Origin: Papaver somniferum
Lineage: Eukaryota; Streptophyta; Magnoliopsida; Ranunculales; Papaveraceae
Assembly: GCF_003573695.1 (NCBI RefSeq)
Contig: NC_039364.1
Coordinates: forward strand, 234,601,656 to 234,665,655
Length of the DNA stretch: 64,000 bases
Reading direction: 5' to 3'
Part shown: positions 1 to 11,712 of the stretch, one piece after another
Position numbering within the stretch: position 1 is the first letter of the stretch
How the letters are laid out: every line of letters begins with the position of its first letter
Program-made: the position numbers and the translations under genes
Notes under the pieces: model-generated
Databases searched by the model: none
What the model was told of the DNA's origin: nothing
Seen by the model: the letters and a program-made list of their open reading frames with translations, nothing else

Positions 1-1367
1 ACATGTCCTAGTCTATCATGCCAAACATGTGAGGAGTCACAAACATAAGCAGAAGAAGATGCATTATCATTCAAGTTCAAAGAAAGTACACTAAGCTTAA
101 TCATGTTATCAGTGACATATCCTTTTCCTACGAAGTCACCACCTTTAGAGATTACAACTTTGTTAGACTCAGCTACAAATTTAAAACCTTTTCCAAGTAA
201 GATGGTTTCTGAGATAAGATTCTTGCATATGTCCGGGACGTGATACACGTCATTCAATGCGAGAGTTTTTCTTGAAGTGAGCTTCAATTCAACCTTGCCT
301 TTTCCTACCACTTTAGAGGTAGAAGAGTTTCCCATAAACAATTTCTCATCGTCTCCTACTTTGTTATAGGAGGAGAAAGCATTTCTGAACTTACAGACAT
401 GCCTAGTGGCTCCAGAATCAAGCCACCAGTCTCTCACATTGGTCACATTAGAGACAAGGTTGACTTCAGACACCATGCCAGTAAAATATCCAGAATCATC
501 TACTACGTTTGCCTTATTTTTCTGTTTAGGATCATTTTTGGTCTTTTTAGGTGCCCTACAGTCCTTGGCCATATGACCAGTTTTCCCACAGTTATAGCAG
601 TCGCCTTTGATGGTGTTTTTGGAGACACCACCCTTTGGCTTAAGATGGTTACCTTTGGAGTTACGCTGTTTGTTACGTTTACCATTTTTGCTGGATTCTC
701 CGTGCTTTTTCTTTGACGCAGCATTATCGTCCAGGACATGAGCTTTGTTTGACATGTCTTTGCTCAGCATCAGGCTCTTGTCTTTGCAGCACAGAAGTTC
801 CTCCACCTGGATCTTTTTCCCCAGCTCCACCATGGTGATTTCACGATTCTTGTGTCGCAGCCTCCTCTTGTACTCGTTCCATGAGGGTGGTAGCTTTTCA
901 ATCACTGCGGATACTTGTAGAGATTCATCAATATGAATGCCTTCAGCAAGAATTTCGTTGATGAGTAGCTGGAGTTCGACGAATTGTTCTACAACAGGCT
1001 TTTCATCAGTCATCTTATATTCCAGGAACCTAGCCACCAAGAACTTCTTGCTTCCAGCAGCTTCAGCAAGATATTTTTCTTCTAGGGCTTCCCATAAATC
1101 AAAAGCAGTAAAATTATCTTTTGCATTATAAAAGTCGTACAAGGAGTCATCCAGACAGTTAAGAATATGGTTTTTGCACATGTAATTTTTCCTAGTCCAC
1201 CTATCCAGTCTATCTTCATAACCACGGTCATGAAGCCTTCTTGAGGGTCTTTCTAAGGCAACTTCATCTAGCCTTTGGTCTTTTAAGAAGAATAACATTT
1301 TGGACTGCCATCGTTTAAAGTCTTTGCCACTAAACTTTGGGGGTTTGTCTACAGTACTCTTTCCCAT
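1..1367 (-). CDS. Ty1/copia gag-protease-pre-integrase polyprotein, partial
   Basis: An open frame reads leftward from an ATG at 1367 to the window edge without a stop (about 455 codons). In order it shows a gag (UBN2-type) region with the motif KRWQSKMLFFL, a CCHC zinc knuckle CYNCGKTGHMAKDC near 558-599, an aspartic protease site WWLDSGATRH, and the start of a GAG-pre-integrase domain ending in VWHDRLGH at the edge. These are the first domains of a copia polyprotein, which packages RNA, cleaves itself and integrates cDNA. Integrase, reverse transcriptase and RNase H should lie beyond position 1. No stop or frameshift was seen, so this copy looks younger than the copia element at 2965-6121. 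Confidence 0.9.
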   Translation of the reverse strand, partial: MGKSTVDKPPKFSGKDFKRWQSKMLFFLKDQRLDEVALERPSRRLHDRGYEDRLDRWTRKNYMCKNHILNCLDDSLYDFYNAKDNFTAFDLWEALEEKYLAEAAGSKKFLVARFLEYKMTDEKPVVEQFVELQLLINEILAEGIHIDESLQVSAVIEKLPPSWNEYKRRLRHKNREITMVELGKKIQVEELLCCKDKSLMLSKDMSNKAHVLDDNAASKKKHGESSKNGKRNKQRNSKGNHLKPKGGVSKNTIKGDCYNCGKTGHMAKDCRAPKKTKNDPKQKNKANVVDDSGYFTGMVSEVNLVSNVTNVRDWWLDSGATRHVCKFRNAFSSYNKVGDDEKLFMGNSSTSKVVGKGKVELKLTSRKTLALNDVYHVPDICKNLISETILLGKGFKFVAESNKVVISKGGDFVGKGYVTDNMIKLSVLSLNLNDNASSSAYVCDSSHVWHDRLGH

Positions 1368-1911
1368 GTTGTTACAAAATATAGTAAAGAGGCTATTGCC
1401 TTTAGATTGTTGAGAAAAATACTAATAAAGTAACTGAGAAGAAGATACTTAGCACAAAATAATGTTGCTGATGTTGCTGCACAGAGAATGTAGAGGCACG
1501 TAGACTACGCTGTCCTAAAGGCAATATCGCCTGCCACTCCTCTGAGATGCTACAACAGTTGGCGAGTCACCTCCAGGATACAACTACAGTTAGTACCCCT
1601 CAATGTAGCATACAATGAGGGTACCCTTAGAGCTTGGCAGAACTTAAAACAGTAGAAGAGATGTTTATAGAAAAACTGAGGGAGAGTAGAAGAGATATTT
1701 CTCTGTGGTATTTCTTATGAGATTACAACTACTCTCTTATATAGTGTTTGTGTAGTTACAAACAAGAAAGAAAACCCATGCGTATGACAGGAAAAACTGG
1801 TTATGTTGGGTTAAAGATAGTGCAAGAAAAGTTGTTTTGACAGGCATGGAGCAGTGTGTTGCTGCCAAGCCAAATACGTACATACAAGAGAGCCAGGACA
1901 AAACACGTACA

Positions 1912-2061
1912 GACAAAGAAGCCAAGACAAGCACGTTCAGACAAAGAAGTCAGGAGAAAACTCGTGCAGACAAAGAAGCCAAGACAAGCACGTTCAGACA
2001 AAGAAGTCAGGAGAAAACTCGTGCAGACAAAGAAGCCAAGACAAGCACGTTCAGACAAAGA
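1912..2061. repeat. 57-bp tandem repeat, about 2.6 copies
   Basis: The unit starting GCCAAGACAAGCACG recurs at 1921, 1978 and 2035, an exact 57-bp period. Each unit is made of two similar 28-29-bp halves, both containing AGACAAAGAAG. Because 57 is a multiple of three, all frames stay open and give spurious repetitive ORFs. It sits in the probable U3 of the copia LTR, where tandem enhancer boxes are known in other plant copia elements. Confidence 0.85.
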
Positions 2062-2128
2062 AAAGATTCTTCTACTTGTGTGGAAAACACGTACCAAAAA
2101 TTTCAGCAAAAAGATAGGATCTAATGAA

Positions 2129-2200
2129 CCCACACCCACACCCACACCCACACCCACACCCGAACCCGAGCCCGAGCCCGAGCCCGACCCGACCGACCGG
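2129..2200. repeat. CACCCA / CCCGAG hexamer low-complexity tract
   Basis: About five copies of a CCCACA-type hexamer pass into GAGCCC hexamers and then GACCGACC. The predicted Pro-Thr and Pro-Glu peptides are artefacts of this repeat. Confidence 0.85.
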
Positions 2201-2410
2201 ACGGACGGCGGCGGCGTGCGTGCTTCTGTGCGAAGCACCGCGCGTACGGGAAAGGCAACCTTGCCCTAGTCTAAGCCTCCCCCCCAAGCACAAAAGTCTA
2301 ATGACCCAAGGGCCATGCCCTTATAGCCAACTCTATGGTATTTATGTCTAAAACTCTTTAGATTTTAGTCAATGTGGGACTATTGTTTTATCTATTCAAA
2401 AGAAAAAACA

Positions 2411-2964
2411 ACTAATGGGCAATAGGTCTAGGGATCAAAACACAGTCCATGGAAAAATTGGTAATTTTAAAGCGTTTTTTCTAACATCCCGGACCTATTC
2501 CTGGAACTTGCGACCTTCATTTCCCGGTGGACTTCAAGTTCAAGTCACCACTTTACCGGCAGGTTCGTTATCTCAGCTCTCAAAAATAAACTTGCACATA
2601 GACTGAATAAACAACTTACAGATGCAAGGTTAGAACTAATGCTTTTTGTTGTTCTCTATGCGCATGCAGCTTGCAACAGTTTTCTTGACGGAGGTGGAAA
2701 CTCGGATCGTGGATTCGTTGGTTGACCGTTGCCGTGTGATATAGGGATCAGGCGTCAAAGTCCTTGAAAATTCGTATTGAGGAACGATATATACAGAAAT
2801 GTTACAATTGTAGTTTATATCAGGAACAAACTTATTTTTCTTTTTTATTGCATCTGTAATCGATCTTTTGACGTTAAAGAAAACTCTACTTATTTAACAA
2901 TGACAATATGTCGATGCACATTGTTTATATAGCTCCCCCGTTACACCAAGGAATTCGATTCATA
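2411..2964. other. No gene recognised
   Basis: AT-rich spacer between the probable copia LTR and the next copia element. No credible coding potential or repeat was seen. Confidence 0.5.
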
Positions 2965-3204
2965 TAATAGGAATATTAGTCAACTCAAGTCAAGTCAGTC
3001 TTGACTTGAGTATCATTGGTTAGCTAGTCAGATTTTGTATCATGTCTGAATAAGACAGCTGTATGATTGCTGTAATAAATAGGTAAGAACATAAGCTGTA
3101 TTGGGTTATGTTTTTCTATTATTCAGAAATACAACTATTGTTTTTCCTTTCATCTCTATAACTAATCTTGATTCTTGATTATCGTGAGATTATAATAATT
3201 CTCA
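2965..3204 (+). repeat. 5' LTR of the degenerate copia element
   Basis: The right end is firm: ...ATTCTCA at 3204, followed at once by the primer binding site. The left end is inferred from the decayed target duplication and begins TAATAGG, where TG would be expected. Confidence 0.65.
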
Positions 3205-3216
3205 TGGTATCAGATT
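3205..3216 (+). other. Primer binding site (initiator Met tRNA type)
   Basis: TGGTATCAGATT directly abuts the LTR end. Copia elements commonly use TGGTATCAGAGC, complementary to initiator Met tRNA. Confidence 0.8.
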
Positions 3217-3326
3217 AGTAACGATCCTGTCTTTGAAAGCTTCAATAATCTTTTTCAATTGGGTTTTTCGAATTCAACAAATTATCAACAACTAAAATTT
3301 TTAGGGTTCATATGTGATTTCATTTT

Positions 3327-5990
3327 ATGGTACCAACTAGATCTGTAAGACAAATATATTTGACCAACAACAATAACAACAACGTCAATACTAGTATTTC
3401 AAATTCAAGTCAGAAAAATTTACATCAAAACTTCATTCAAATCGATATGGCTGCTTCCGTTGGTAATGGTAATTCAAGTTCTCTTCTCTTCAATAATATT
3501 ACAAATATTGTATCTATAAAATTAGATGGTTCCAATTATTTGTTATGGAGAGACCAATTTGAGGGACTTTTAGTTTCTACCGATCTTTATGGTTATGTGA
3601 ATGGTTATAGTTGAACCACCACATAAGATTACCGTGGATGGTGTTGAAACAATTAACCCAGAATGGATATCTTGGAGGAAATTATATTGGTTTTTTTTCT
3701 ACCTGTCTTAAGGCTACTTTTACTGCAACTATCTGTGGTGATGTTCTTGGTCTTGTGAATGCAAAAGAAATATGGGATTATCTTTATACTAGTTTTAGAA
3801 CATAATTTCTTGCTAGGAAAAACATGCTTAGAACTCAATTACATGGAATCAAGAAGGCTAATCAGTCTATTGTGGTTTATCTTCAAAAGATCAATTTTAT
3901 TGTTGATTCTCTGGCAGCAATTGGAGAAAAAGTTAGTGACGTTGATTTAATGGTGTTCATTATGAATGGATTGAGTAGTGATTATGATGTGTTTGTGATT
4001 TCTTCACAAAATAGAGATCAACCACATCCTTTTGGTGAATTGAAGGAAAAATTTCTTTCCCATGAACAATTTTTACTTGAGAGGCAACACCAGAATACCA
4101 GTGTTTATGATGAGTAAAGTTCTTCTGCATTGTATGCAAGAAATGGTTCTACTGGTTATAATGCCAATAAAAGGAACGGTGGTGCAAGTAGACCTGACAA
4201 TGGTAGTGGATACAAAAATAGTCAATACCAACATGGTTCAAGTTCTAATTCTTCAAATGGATCTAACTCAAATGGTGATAGAAGACCATATGTGGATTAT
4301 TCCAAAATGTTTTGCGAAATTTGCAAGAACAATGGCCATATTGCCACAAGGTGCTTCTTTAGATATCATCCTTTTCCCACTGGAAATTCAAATGGTGGAA
4401 ATAGAGCTCAAGCAAATTTTGCTACTTCAGATAATCAAGTTCAATATTCAAATGATGCTGCTTTTTTTTCTGGTCCTTCTCAGCATGCTTATACCAGTCT
4501 TAATGCCACAATTGTAACAGTTAATGATGATCCATCATCTTCAAACACAATCTGGATTTCTGATAGTGGTGCTTCTACTCACATGACAGGTGACAAAACA
4601 TTGTTAGAAGACCATATGTGGATTATTCCACATATGGAAAGGACAGTGTTATGGTGACAGAACATTGTTGCAGAATACTTCTACTTACAGGGCAAGGACA
4701 ATGTTATGATAGGCAATGGTAAGATTTTGCCCATTTCTCTTAATGGCAATGCTACTATTCATACACCAAAGTTTAGTTTCAAGTTAGATAATGTGTTAAG
4801 TGTTCCATCCATGAAACATAACTTACTTTCTATTGCTACGTTTACTAGCGGTAATGTCTACTACATAACATTTTATCCTCTAGGTTATGAAGTAAGGGAT
4901 TTTCATAGTCATGCTCTTTTAGCTCATGGACAGATGGTTAATAATCTTTATCCTCTTACTTCAACTATGCTACAATATGTTTTTTATTCTCTTGTTGCTC
5001 CTTCTAAAGTTTGGCATGCCAGATTGGGTCACCCTTCTTCCAAGATACTTCAACAACTTCATACTCATAACAATATTTTTGTTAAGTCTTCCAATTCTTC
5101 TTCTATCTGCAATCCTTGTCAATTAGAAAAAAGTAAGAGACTTCCTTTTGCTTTATCAACTTCTCATAATTCATCACCTCTTGAACTCATTCATTGTGGT
5201 GAATGGGTTCCTGCTCCTGTTGACTCATTAACATGACACATATATTAATTATATACTCTTTGTAGATGATTTTAGCAGATTTAACATGATTTATCCAATG
5301 CAACTGATGAGTGAAGCTTTACAATGTTTTCAACACTTTAAGAATCTTACTGAAAATCTTTTTCATACCAAAATTATTTCTTTTCAAACTGATGGAGTAA
5401 GTGAATTAGTCAAAGGTTGTTTTAAAGGTTTCTTAGACAATGTTGGTATTCAGTTAAAAACACCAGAACAAAATGGTCCAGCTGAAAGAAAGCATAAACA
5501 TATTACTGAAATGAGAAATACATTGATATTTAATGCTTCTTGTCCTAAACAATACTGGCATGATGCTTTTTTGGCAGCTACCTATCTTAATAACAGAACT
5601 CCCACTCTTGTTCTTCAAAATAAGTCTCATTTTCAAGTCCTGTATAATACTATGCCAGATTATTCTTTGTTGAGAGTTTTTGGATGTGTCTGCTATCCAT
5701 TATTGGGTCATTCAAGGGTTGATAAGTTGTCCCCTAAATATGTTAAATGTATCTTTATAGGATATAGTATCTTACATAAAGGTTACAAATGTTATAATCC
5801 TATTACTAAAAGAACTTATATATCTAGACATGTTGTTTCTCTGAAAATGAGTTCTATTTTTCTTCTGAAAGTTCAAGTCCTGCTTCTTTGGTTCCTACAT
5901 TACAGTCTTCTTCTACTTCCTTGTCTTGTGACAATTCTGCTATAGCATCTACTTCATCAGTTCCACTTCCTTCCTCCACTATTGTTACTA
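3327..5990 (+). pseudogene. Decayed copia gag-protease-integrase
   Basis: Reading starts at ATG 3327 with a gag N-terminus (DGSNYLLWRDQFEGLL). A frameshift near 3605, a stop at about 3803 and another near 4115 break gag. A CCHC knuckle CEICKNNGHIATRC lies at about 4315-4356 and a protease site WISDSGASTHMTG near 4551-4589. A 64-bp rearrangement follows, then a pre-integrase motif VWHARLGHP near 5010. The integrase core is recognisable from TDGVSELV and PEQNGPAERKHKH (5390-5500). The frame is lost near 5235, and no reverse transcriptase motif remains, so this cannot be functional. Confidence 0.85.
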
Positions 5991-6121
5991 GAATAGGTCT
6001 GAACAGAAGCTGTATTGGATTATGTTTTTCTATTATTCAGAAATACAACTATTCTTTCTCTCTTCATCATCTCTGCAACTAATCTTGATTCTTGATTATC
6101 GTGAGATTATAATAATTCTCA
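5991..6121 (+). repeat. Truncated 3' LTR of the degenerate copia element
   Basis: Nearly identical to the last ~130 bp of the 5' LTR (3080-3204), sharing AAGCTGTATTGG-type sequence and the end GATTATAATAATTCTCA. The 5' part of this LTR is missing because of the internal deletion. Confidence 0.85.
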
Positions 6122-6218
6122 CCATAAGTCTTTTTATATTGACCATGCTTAAAATTTTAAACCATACACAACTTAAAAATCCGTAATGAGCTTAATAATC
6201 TTTAGTGAGCTTGGTGGC

Positions 6219-8432
6219 TTAACCCAGTTTCTCTTGTCCATACTGCCAAGGATTAAACTCAGTCGGTTGCACATCAACCTCACCGGTGCTGATCATTGTT
6301 GCCATGTGTTCATCGTACATACCATTGTATTTGTAAATTTGTGTATCGCCATATGGTGTACTTACTACTTGTTTAGCCAAGTCAAACCATTTTGGAGTGA
6401 ACTTATCGCCATTGGCTTCTCTCTTTATCCTCTCCTTACGCTGTCTCACTTCTAGACTGTTTTTCTCATGGCTAACTTTTGACAGATCTCCCTTCTCAAG
6501 TGCATATCTATCAGGACGCAAGCGGGAGTCTGATGCCAACATCCGCTTGGGCGCAGTGTCGAAGCTGTTTACCTTGTGTGCAAAGTATGTGAAGTGATAT
6601 TTATCCTTCACTGGAATATCAGGAACTCTCCATATCTGCATATTAAAAAGCACTTTGAAGCTGTTTACCTTTAATGATTAAAGAAAATAATACTACCTTA
6701 GTTTCAGTAAAATTGATACTTTTATCTTTTCATTTTTATCTTAAAAAGTATCATTTTTTTTTTTTGAAATAGAGCGATTATTATTCAACAATAATAAATC
6801 TGACCTCTTGTAGTTCAGTTCCTGGAAGCGGTTTTCCTTCCTTATCGCATGGTTGATAACTCATAGACTTTGTCCATTTCCCAGACATAAGTATTTTAGG
6901 CTCCTTGTTAGAATTGTAAACACATCCATCCACCTCAAAGCGATCACCACTGCACATTAATTAACAGGATTAATAGAAGGATACGCACTGAAAGTAATAA
7001 ATGTTCAATTTTTGAACTTCGCGCTATCCCTCACCCAAAGGGTTAAATCGGAACTAAGATATGCATCCTCTCAAAGGACGCAATTGCATTTATAGACGAG
7101 AAGTTGTACAAAGTATCATTTGAAGCCAAAAAAAATGAGACATCCAAGAACAAGAGCTGGAGGTAGAGAGAAACATAAACATACCTAAACCAGCCAGATG
7201 GTTGAAACCTTAGCACAACGTAGTCTCCAGTGGCCAAGTTCGTCAAAGTTAGATTGCCGCAAAAGGAAATCCACATTCGGCCAAATATAAGGTTGTATAG
7301 TTTTGCCTGAGGAGGGGTGCACTCCAGGACAACACCATCTCTTTTTAGGGTAATATGTGTACTGGATAACAAATAATAGAACAATAAGATATGTGTACAT
7401 GTAGATAAATGGATTCGAGGAACGAGCAAATCGGCCGATCATGTTTTACCTTGTGCCAACATAGACATCAAGTGAATTTCCTAACAGTTTGGTCCTTAAA
7501 CTGGTTGTGGAGTCCAACATAAAATGTTCATTCTCAGCATGTACAGCTTCTATTGGGGGATGGTGACTCACCTAAACAGAAGCAAAAAAACAATAAAACA
7601 TATTGCCTTGGGTTAGAGTAATCTAAAGGAAAACGCAACGAAGGGATATCCTATGGCCGCCATAAGAAGCTCACCTGCTCTCCAATATACGTAATGCCAT
7701 TGTGATTGACAAATTCACAAGTCTCACCAAGTATGGGATTAAATGTCTTAAACGTCCGGCGTATGGCATAGAGGAAGGACATTGACCATGATGCTACAAT
7801 CAATAACCATGCATGATATATAGTTTAAAACTGCCTTGTAGCGAATAAATAAATTCACGAAAAAAGGATGAAAGAGGCACTTACAAGCGTACACCAATTG
7901 CATGTAAGGATCATCACATTCATTTGCTTGATCCAACAAATGAGAGTACTCCATCGACTGCAATAAGGGAGGAGGAGAACAGATAACTTTTAGCTGATAA
8001 GGAATAGCGCATTATATATATTGAGAAAATAGATAGCATTCACCTCCGCTCCTCTCTGAAGTTGGCTTCTTGGTTCTAAAAAGGAGATTGGAAGAAACCC
8101 TAAATACGTAATGTCCATACCAATGTGCTTCTTCATCATATTCCATAAACCCACTCGTTCCTACGAAGGAATCAACAAATAACTCATTCGAAATAGAAGA
8201 CGAAAATATGATATCCGTCCTTAAAATTGCCAAAAATAAAAAAAAGAGAAAAAAGATGCGCAAGTTATACCTCTGGCTTTAATCTTCCTTTAGTAGCTTC
8301 TGGTGCTGCATCCGCTGTGTCTCCTTCTGGACTTATAACTTCCACTCCTTGAGGGAGCTTTCCGTTATTCCACAGTAAGCTAGACTTGATTGAGGAAAAC
8401 AATCCACCACCATTACTACTCTTTGAAGTCAT
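6219..8432 (-). CDS. ORP: Oxysterol-binding-protein-related protein, eight exons
   Basis: Short plant ORP (ORD-only, no PH domain), expected to bind and move sterols or phosphoinositides between membranes. Exons on the minus strand: 8271-8432, 8044-8160, 7885-7957, 7675-7793, 7450-7571, 7185-7361, 6805-6949, 6219-6635. All junctions are GT-AG and in phase, giving 443 aa, close to Arabidopsis ORP3A as I recall it. The signature EQVSHHPP spans the exon 4/5 junction. [11 protein letters not shown] lies in exon 4, LIFGRMW in exon 6, and [18 protein letters not shown] with a C-terminal FNPWQYG in exon 8. The start is ATG 8432 (MTSKSSNGG), although the frame stays open upstream. No disabling change was seen. 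A copia element ends 98 bp beyond the stop. Confidence 0.92.
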
Positions 8433-9048
8433 AGCAAGAAACAAGTCTTTTGAAATGAAAGCAAATTCAAAAAGATTAAGAGAAGTTTTATAGGTTAAAA
8501 TCTTGTTCACTTGTTTACTTGACACGGAAAATGAAAATGAAACTGAAACTGAAACTGAAAGCAAAAGAAAATGTAATTTCCAAGTAACACGAAATTTAGC
8601 ACCATCTCTTTTTCCTTCTATTATTCTTTTTTGGCCGGTGGGTGCGGCATAATTAAGACACAGTTTTGCTGTGGGCAGCACCCAAAATAATATAAAATGA
8701 AAAAAATATTTTGATTTAAAAAAAATCCCACACCTAGTTGTTATGACAGCATGATCATAGATCCCTGCATTTCCTTTAATATCCCATGACCGCGGATCAT
8801 GCAATGTGCATCAATATCTGCATTAACAAGTAGGATAATATACAGAAATGCATGTGTGACTGTGTGGTGGACATTACAAAAAATATAAGCACATGGAAAT
8901 GGTCTGGTGCCATTTCTCCAAATTATTTTAAAGAGATTTTATTTCATGTCATGCGGTGACACGGTACGTATTTTGACAAGTCCATGGATTCGGCTAAATC
9001 TTGGATATATTTGTTACTTTTGGCATTTAATTATTAGGATATATTTAA
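8433..9048. promoter_or_regulatory. Upstream region of the ORP gene
   Basis: No gene was seen. A run of GAAACT-like hexamers at about 8527-8560 lies about 95-130 bp upstream of the start codon, a possible 5' UTR microsatellite. No firm TATA box was chosen. Confidence 0.45.
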
Positions 9049-9302
9049 TATTTCTTCCGTACCACATAGTATATAGGCGGAACCTTAAATCTTGATTGTC
9101 CCGTTAAATAGGCGGGCCTCCAATTTTAAAATGAATTTTTCCATAAATTACCCTTGTTTAATATATTGGTATCAGCACAATAAACATTGGAAAATAGGAT
9201 AAGGGCAAAATAGAAAAGAGAATGGTTATTTATGAAACCATTTTTTTTTCTTAATCTAGAGATTTTGCATTTTCTGCCTATATATGTGGTACAGAGGGAG
9301 TA
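9049..9302. mobile_element. Stowaway-like MITE
   Basis: The left end (TTCTTCCGTACCACATAG...) and the inverted right end (CTCCCTCTGTACCACATA...) form ~29-bp imperfect TIRs flanked by TA on both sides. The length of ~250 bp without coding capacity, the TA target and the CTCCCTC(T/C)GT terminus fit Stowaway/Tc1-mariner MITEs. Confidence 0.8.
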
Positions 9303-9521
9303 ATTATTAGTTTTTTTATTAAATTTATCACGTTTTTATGAGAATAATATATTTCAGCGATTACACATCAAAAAGAAATATATATATAAAATTAAATTTC
9401 CTTTATATTCATTGACAATAACATTAAATTTATAAATAAATCTGATTAAGTAGAGCCGGTCCTGAGGGGGTGCAGTGTGTGCGCTGCACAAGGCCCGATT
9501 ATGTTTAGGCCCTTTTCTATG

Positions 9522-9561
9522 AATCATGTTTTAGGGCATACATAAAACTTTCAGGACATAC
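9522..9561 (+). repeat. Left TIR of the large MULE
   Basis: Pairs with 18439-18478 inverted. It contains two similar boxes, TTTTAGGGCATAC and CTTTCAGGACATAC, repeated head to tail. Confidence 0.85.
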
Positions 9562-10083
9562 AAGTCAATAATCCCATCTAAAGTGCCCTTATAAGGGCTA
9601 TCCCTTGAGTAGTTCAATTACTTATATGCCCTTCAACTGTTTTAATTACTAATCTACCCTTACTCTTAGTATAAAACCTAAAATTAGTTTTAACTAAAAT
9701 CAAAAATCAATTTCTATATCACTTCTTCATCTCCTCTAGACGAACCCCTTCCTCTCCCTCGTGAGAATTTTTTTTCACCGTCGTGATTAATCGTCGATTC
9801 GCGAAAATTTGATCGTCGATTAAACCCAACTATATAATGGTTCGTACAAAGGAAAATGCAACTGGTAGGCGTTCAAAATCGTCTTCAAATCCCTCCATTG
9901 AAGAAGAAGAACCAATTGAAGAATAAGAACTAATTGAACCACAAAATCAACCAACCGAAGCACCAACTCCTCAAATGAGGATTATACAGTAAGTTATACA
10001 AACCCAATCTTTTATTTGCTGTTTTTAATCGATTGAATAGGGAAAAATCAAAAAAATTAGGGTTTTTGACGGTTGCAGATTAA

Positions 10084-10353
10084 GGTTCGGCTCATATTTT
10101 ATATGCAATACGTGCCGAACTGTTCCTAAAAAATTGCATCCTGAACTTGTAGATGAACAGTTCGGCACAAAATTGTTTAGCAAATATGCGCCAGGTTCGG
10201 CGTGTTATATAATGTTGAATTCATGCCGAACCATCTTCTGTTAGTTTGCAACAGAAACTAGGTTTAAGTTCGGATCATTTTTTGTTTGTCGGGCTAGCCG
10301 AACCCTTGACTTAACGTGTTCGGCTTGTTGGTATTTTTAATTATGCGTCGAAC
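10084..10353. repeat. TTCGGC palindrome cluster A (PMD intron 1)
   Basis: Units at 10084-10120, 10194-10232, 10268-10304 and 10318-10353, each of the form GGTTCGGC...GCCGAACC with an AT-rich spacer, plus a half unit at 10160. All lie between exons 1 and 2 of the PMD gene. Confidence 0.88.
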
Positions 10354-11630
10354 ATAACACTGTGTTACAAGTCCAGTGGTCTTTATTGCGCTCACCAACT
10401 TTCATATGTTAATAAAGTTTTAAACTTGCATTAGGAATGACGAAGTTAAAAGAAGGAGGAGGAGGGAGGTTACACCTTCTACTTCTAAAATACCCGATCC
10501 TCGAGGAGGAGGTAAGAAAAAATTAGGAGCTGGAGCGAGAGGAGTTGACACAGACGCAACATTAGTAATTCGTGAACCAGTTTCAAAGATACAAAGAGAA
10601 GAACAAGAAGTTGATGGTGGTCATGTTAATGAGGAACCTCAACATCAACCGAAAGAGAAACATGTTGCTGAACGCCGAGTTAAAGGTTTGCACATTCCTG
10701 ATGATAATAAGGTAATCCGAGCTAGAGATGATGGTTTGCTCTATGGACTTCCGGAAGATGGAGGAAGGGTGTTGATCAGTTACGGCGAATCTTGGGCAAA
10801 GAGAATATATGAGACTCCTGATCACAACGATGAGGTTCGAGTATTGAGACATCATAGGGCAGCAGAATGGAAATTGTCTGAAGAGGTTCCCGAGGTAATT
10901 GCTTACGTCCAATCCTCTGCTTTATGGCCTGTCATTCAATATGGACATAAGGAATATGATAGTGTGACGTCCTCCGCTTTCTCCGAGAGATTTTGTCGAG
11001 AGACGTATACGTTTCATCTACCCTTTGGGGAGATGACAATCACTCCTGATGACACGAACAAGATTACAGGTCTTAAAGTGAGGGGTAGAAGCGTGGATGC
11101 TGACTATTATGATATGAGTTGGGAGGAGCTATATAAATTGTACAAGGAATATCTTGGTTGGGGTAATTATAAGACCGAACTCGATTTTTGTCGTTCCGTT
11201 AAAGATGTAAATTCTGTTCACTTTGAAGGTGGGAAAAATAAGAAGCTGAAGAAGGTGAAGCTTACTAATTTGAAAAAGGAATTTGGGAATACAGTCGAGA
11301 AACTAAAGAAAGGAGAGTTGGTAATGGACGAGATCAAAGTGAAGCAAACCGCAACAACCTATTTGCTTTATACTCTTGGCAGATATGTCTTCCCGGACCT
11401 ATCTGGAAACAAGGTGAATGCCAATTATCTTCTATTGTTAAAGGATCTTGAAACCATTAACCAATACGCTTGGGGTACCGCGACTCTAGCTTACCTTCTC
11501 GAACAAATTGCGACCGCCTCTAGGTTGACAAGTACAAACATTGGAGGGAACTTCACTTTGTTTCAGGTATTTCTCGATTAATTTTCGGGTTTTTTTTTCC
11601 AACAATGCAAAGTATCGTTATTCAATGTAT

Positions 11631-11712
11631 GGTTCGGCTTGTTTTTGATAGCCATTATGCGCCGAACCTTTAGGTTCGGCTTTTATTTGAATTAAAATAC
11701 TAGCCGAACCTT
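11631..11712. repeat. TTCGGC palindrome cluster B (PMD intron 2)
   Basis: Two back-to-back units, 11631-11670 and 11672-11712, within the intron between PMD exons 2 and 3. Confidence 0.88.

Larger units (their letters stand above)
1368..2410 (-). mobile_element. Probable 5' LTR and leader of the minus-strand copia element
   Basis: This stretch lies directly upstream of the copia gag ATG. On the minus strand it has a TATA-like CTATATAAG at 1736-1744 and, near 2350-2385, the phrase TAGTCCCACATTGAC, common near the start of plant LTRs. A TG...CA boundary could be placed near 2410, but I found no canonical initiator-tRNA primer site before the gag ATG, so the LTR ends are unresolved. It contains the 57-bp tandem repeat and the hexamer repeat listed separately. 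Confidence 0.4.
2965..6121 (+). mobile_element. Degenerate Ty1/copia element lacking RT and RNase H
   Basis: The sequence just before the primer site at 3205 matches 5991-6121, so the two ends are 5' and 3' LTR sequence. Between them are gag, protease and integrase remnants. From the integrase tail at about 5990 the sequence passes straight into a truncated 3' LTR, so reverse transcriptase and RNase H have been deleted. The flanks TCATA (2960-2964) and CCATA (6122-6126) match at four of five bases, consistent with an aged target duplication. The right end lies 98 bp from the stop codon of the OSBP-related gene. Confidence 0.85.

Noticed and set aside
399..1131. Three plus-strand ORFs at the left edge
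   Set aside because: They are opposite-strand shadows of the copia gag frame, which is open from 1367 to 1.
2129..2200. Telomere-like repeat
   Set aside because: The unit is CCCACA/GAGCCC, not the plant telomere unit CCCTAAA.
1801..2351. Several overlapping ORFs with PTPT, DKEAK or SERACLGF repeats
   Set aside because: They are translations of the 57-bp and hexamer repeats. Every frame stays open because the period is a multiple of three.
9450..9511. Possible hAT-type end (GAGCCGGTCCTGAGGGGG) left of the MULE
   Set aside because: No matching inverted end or target duplication could be placed to the right.
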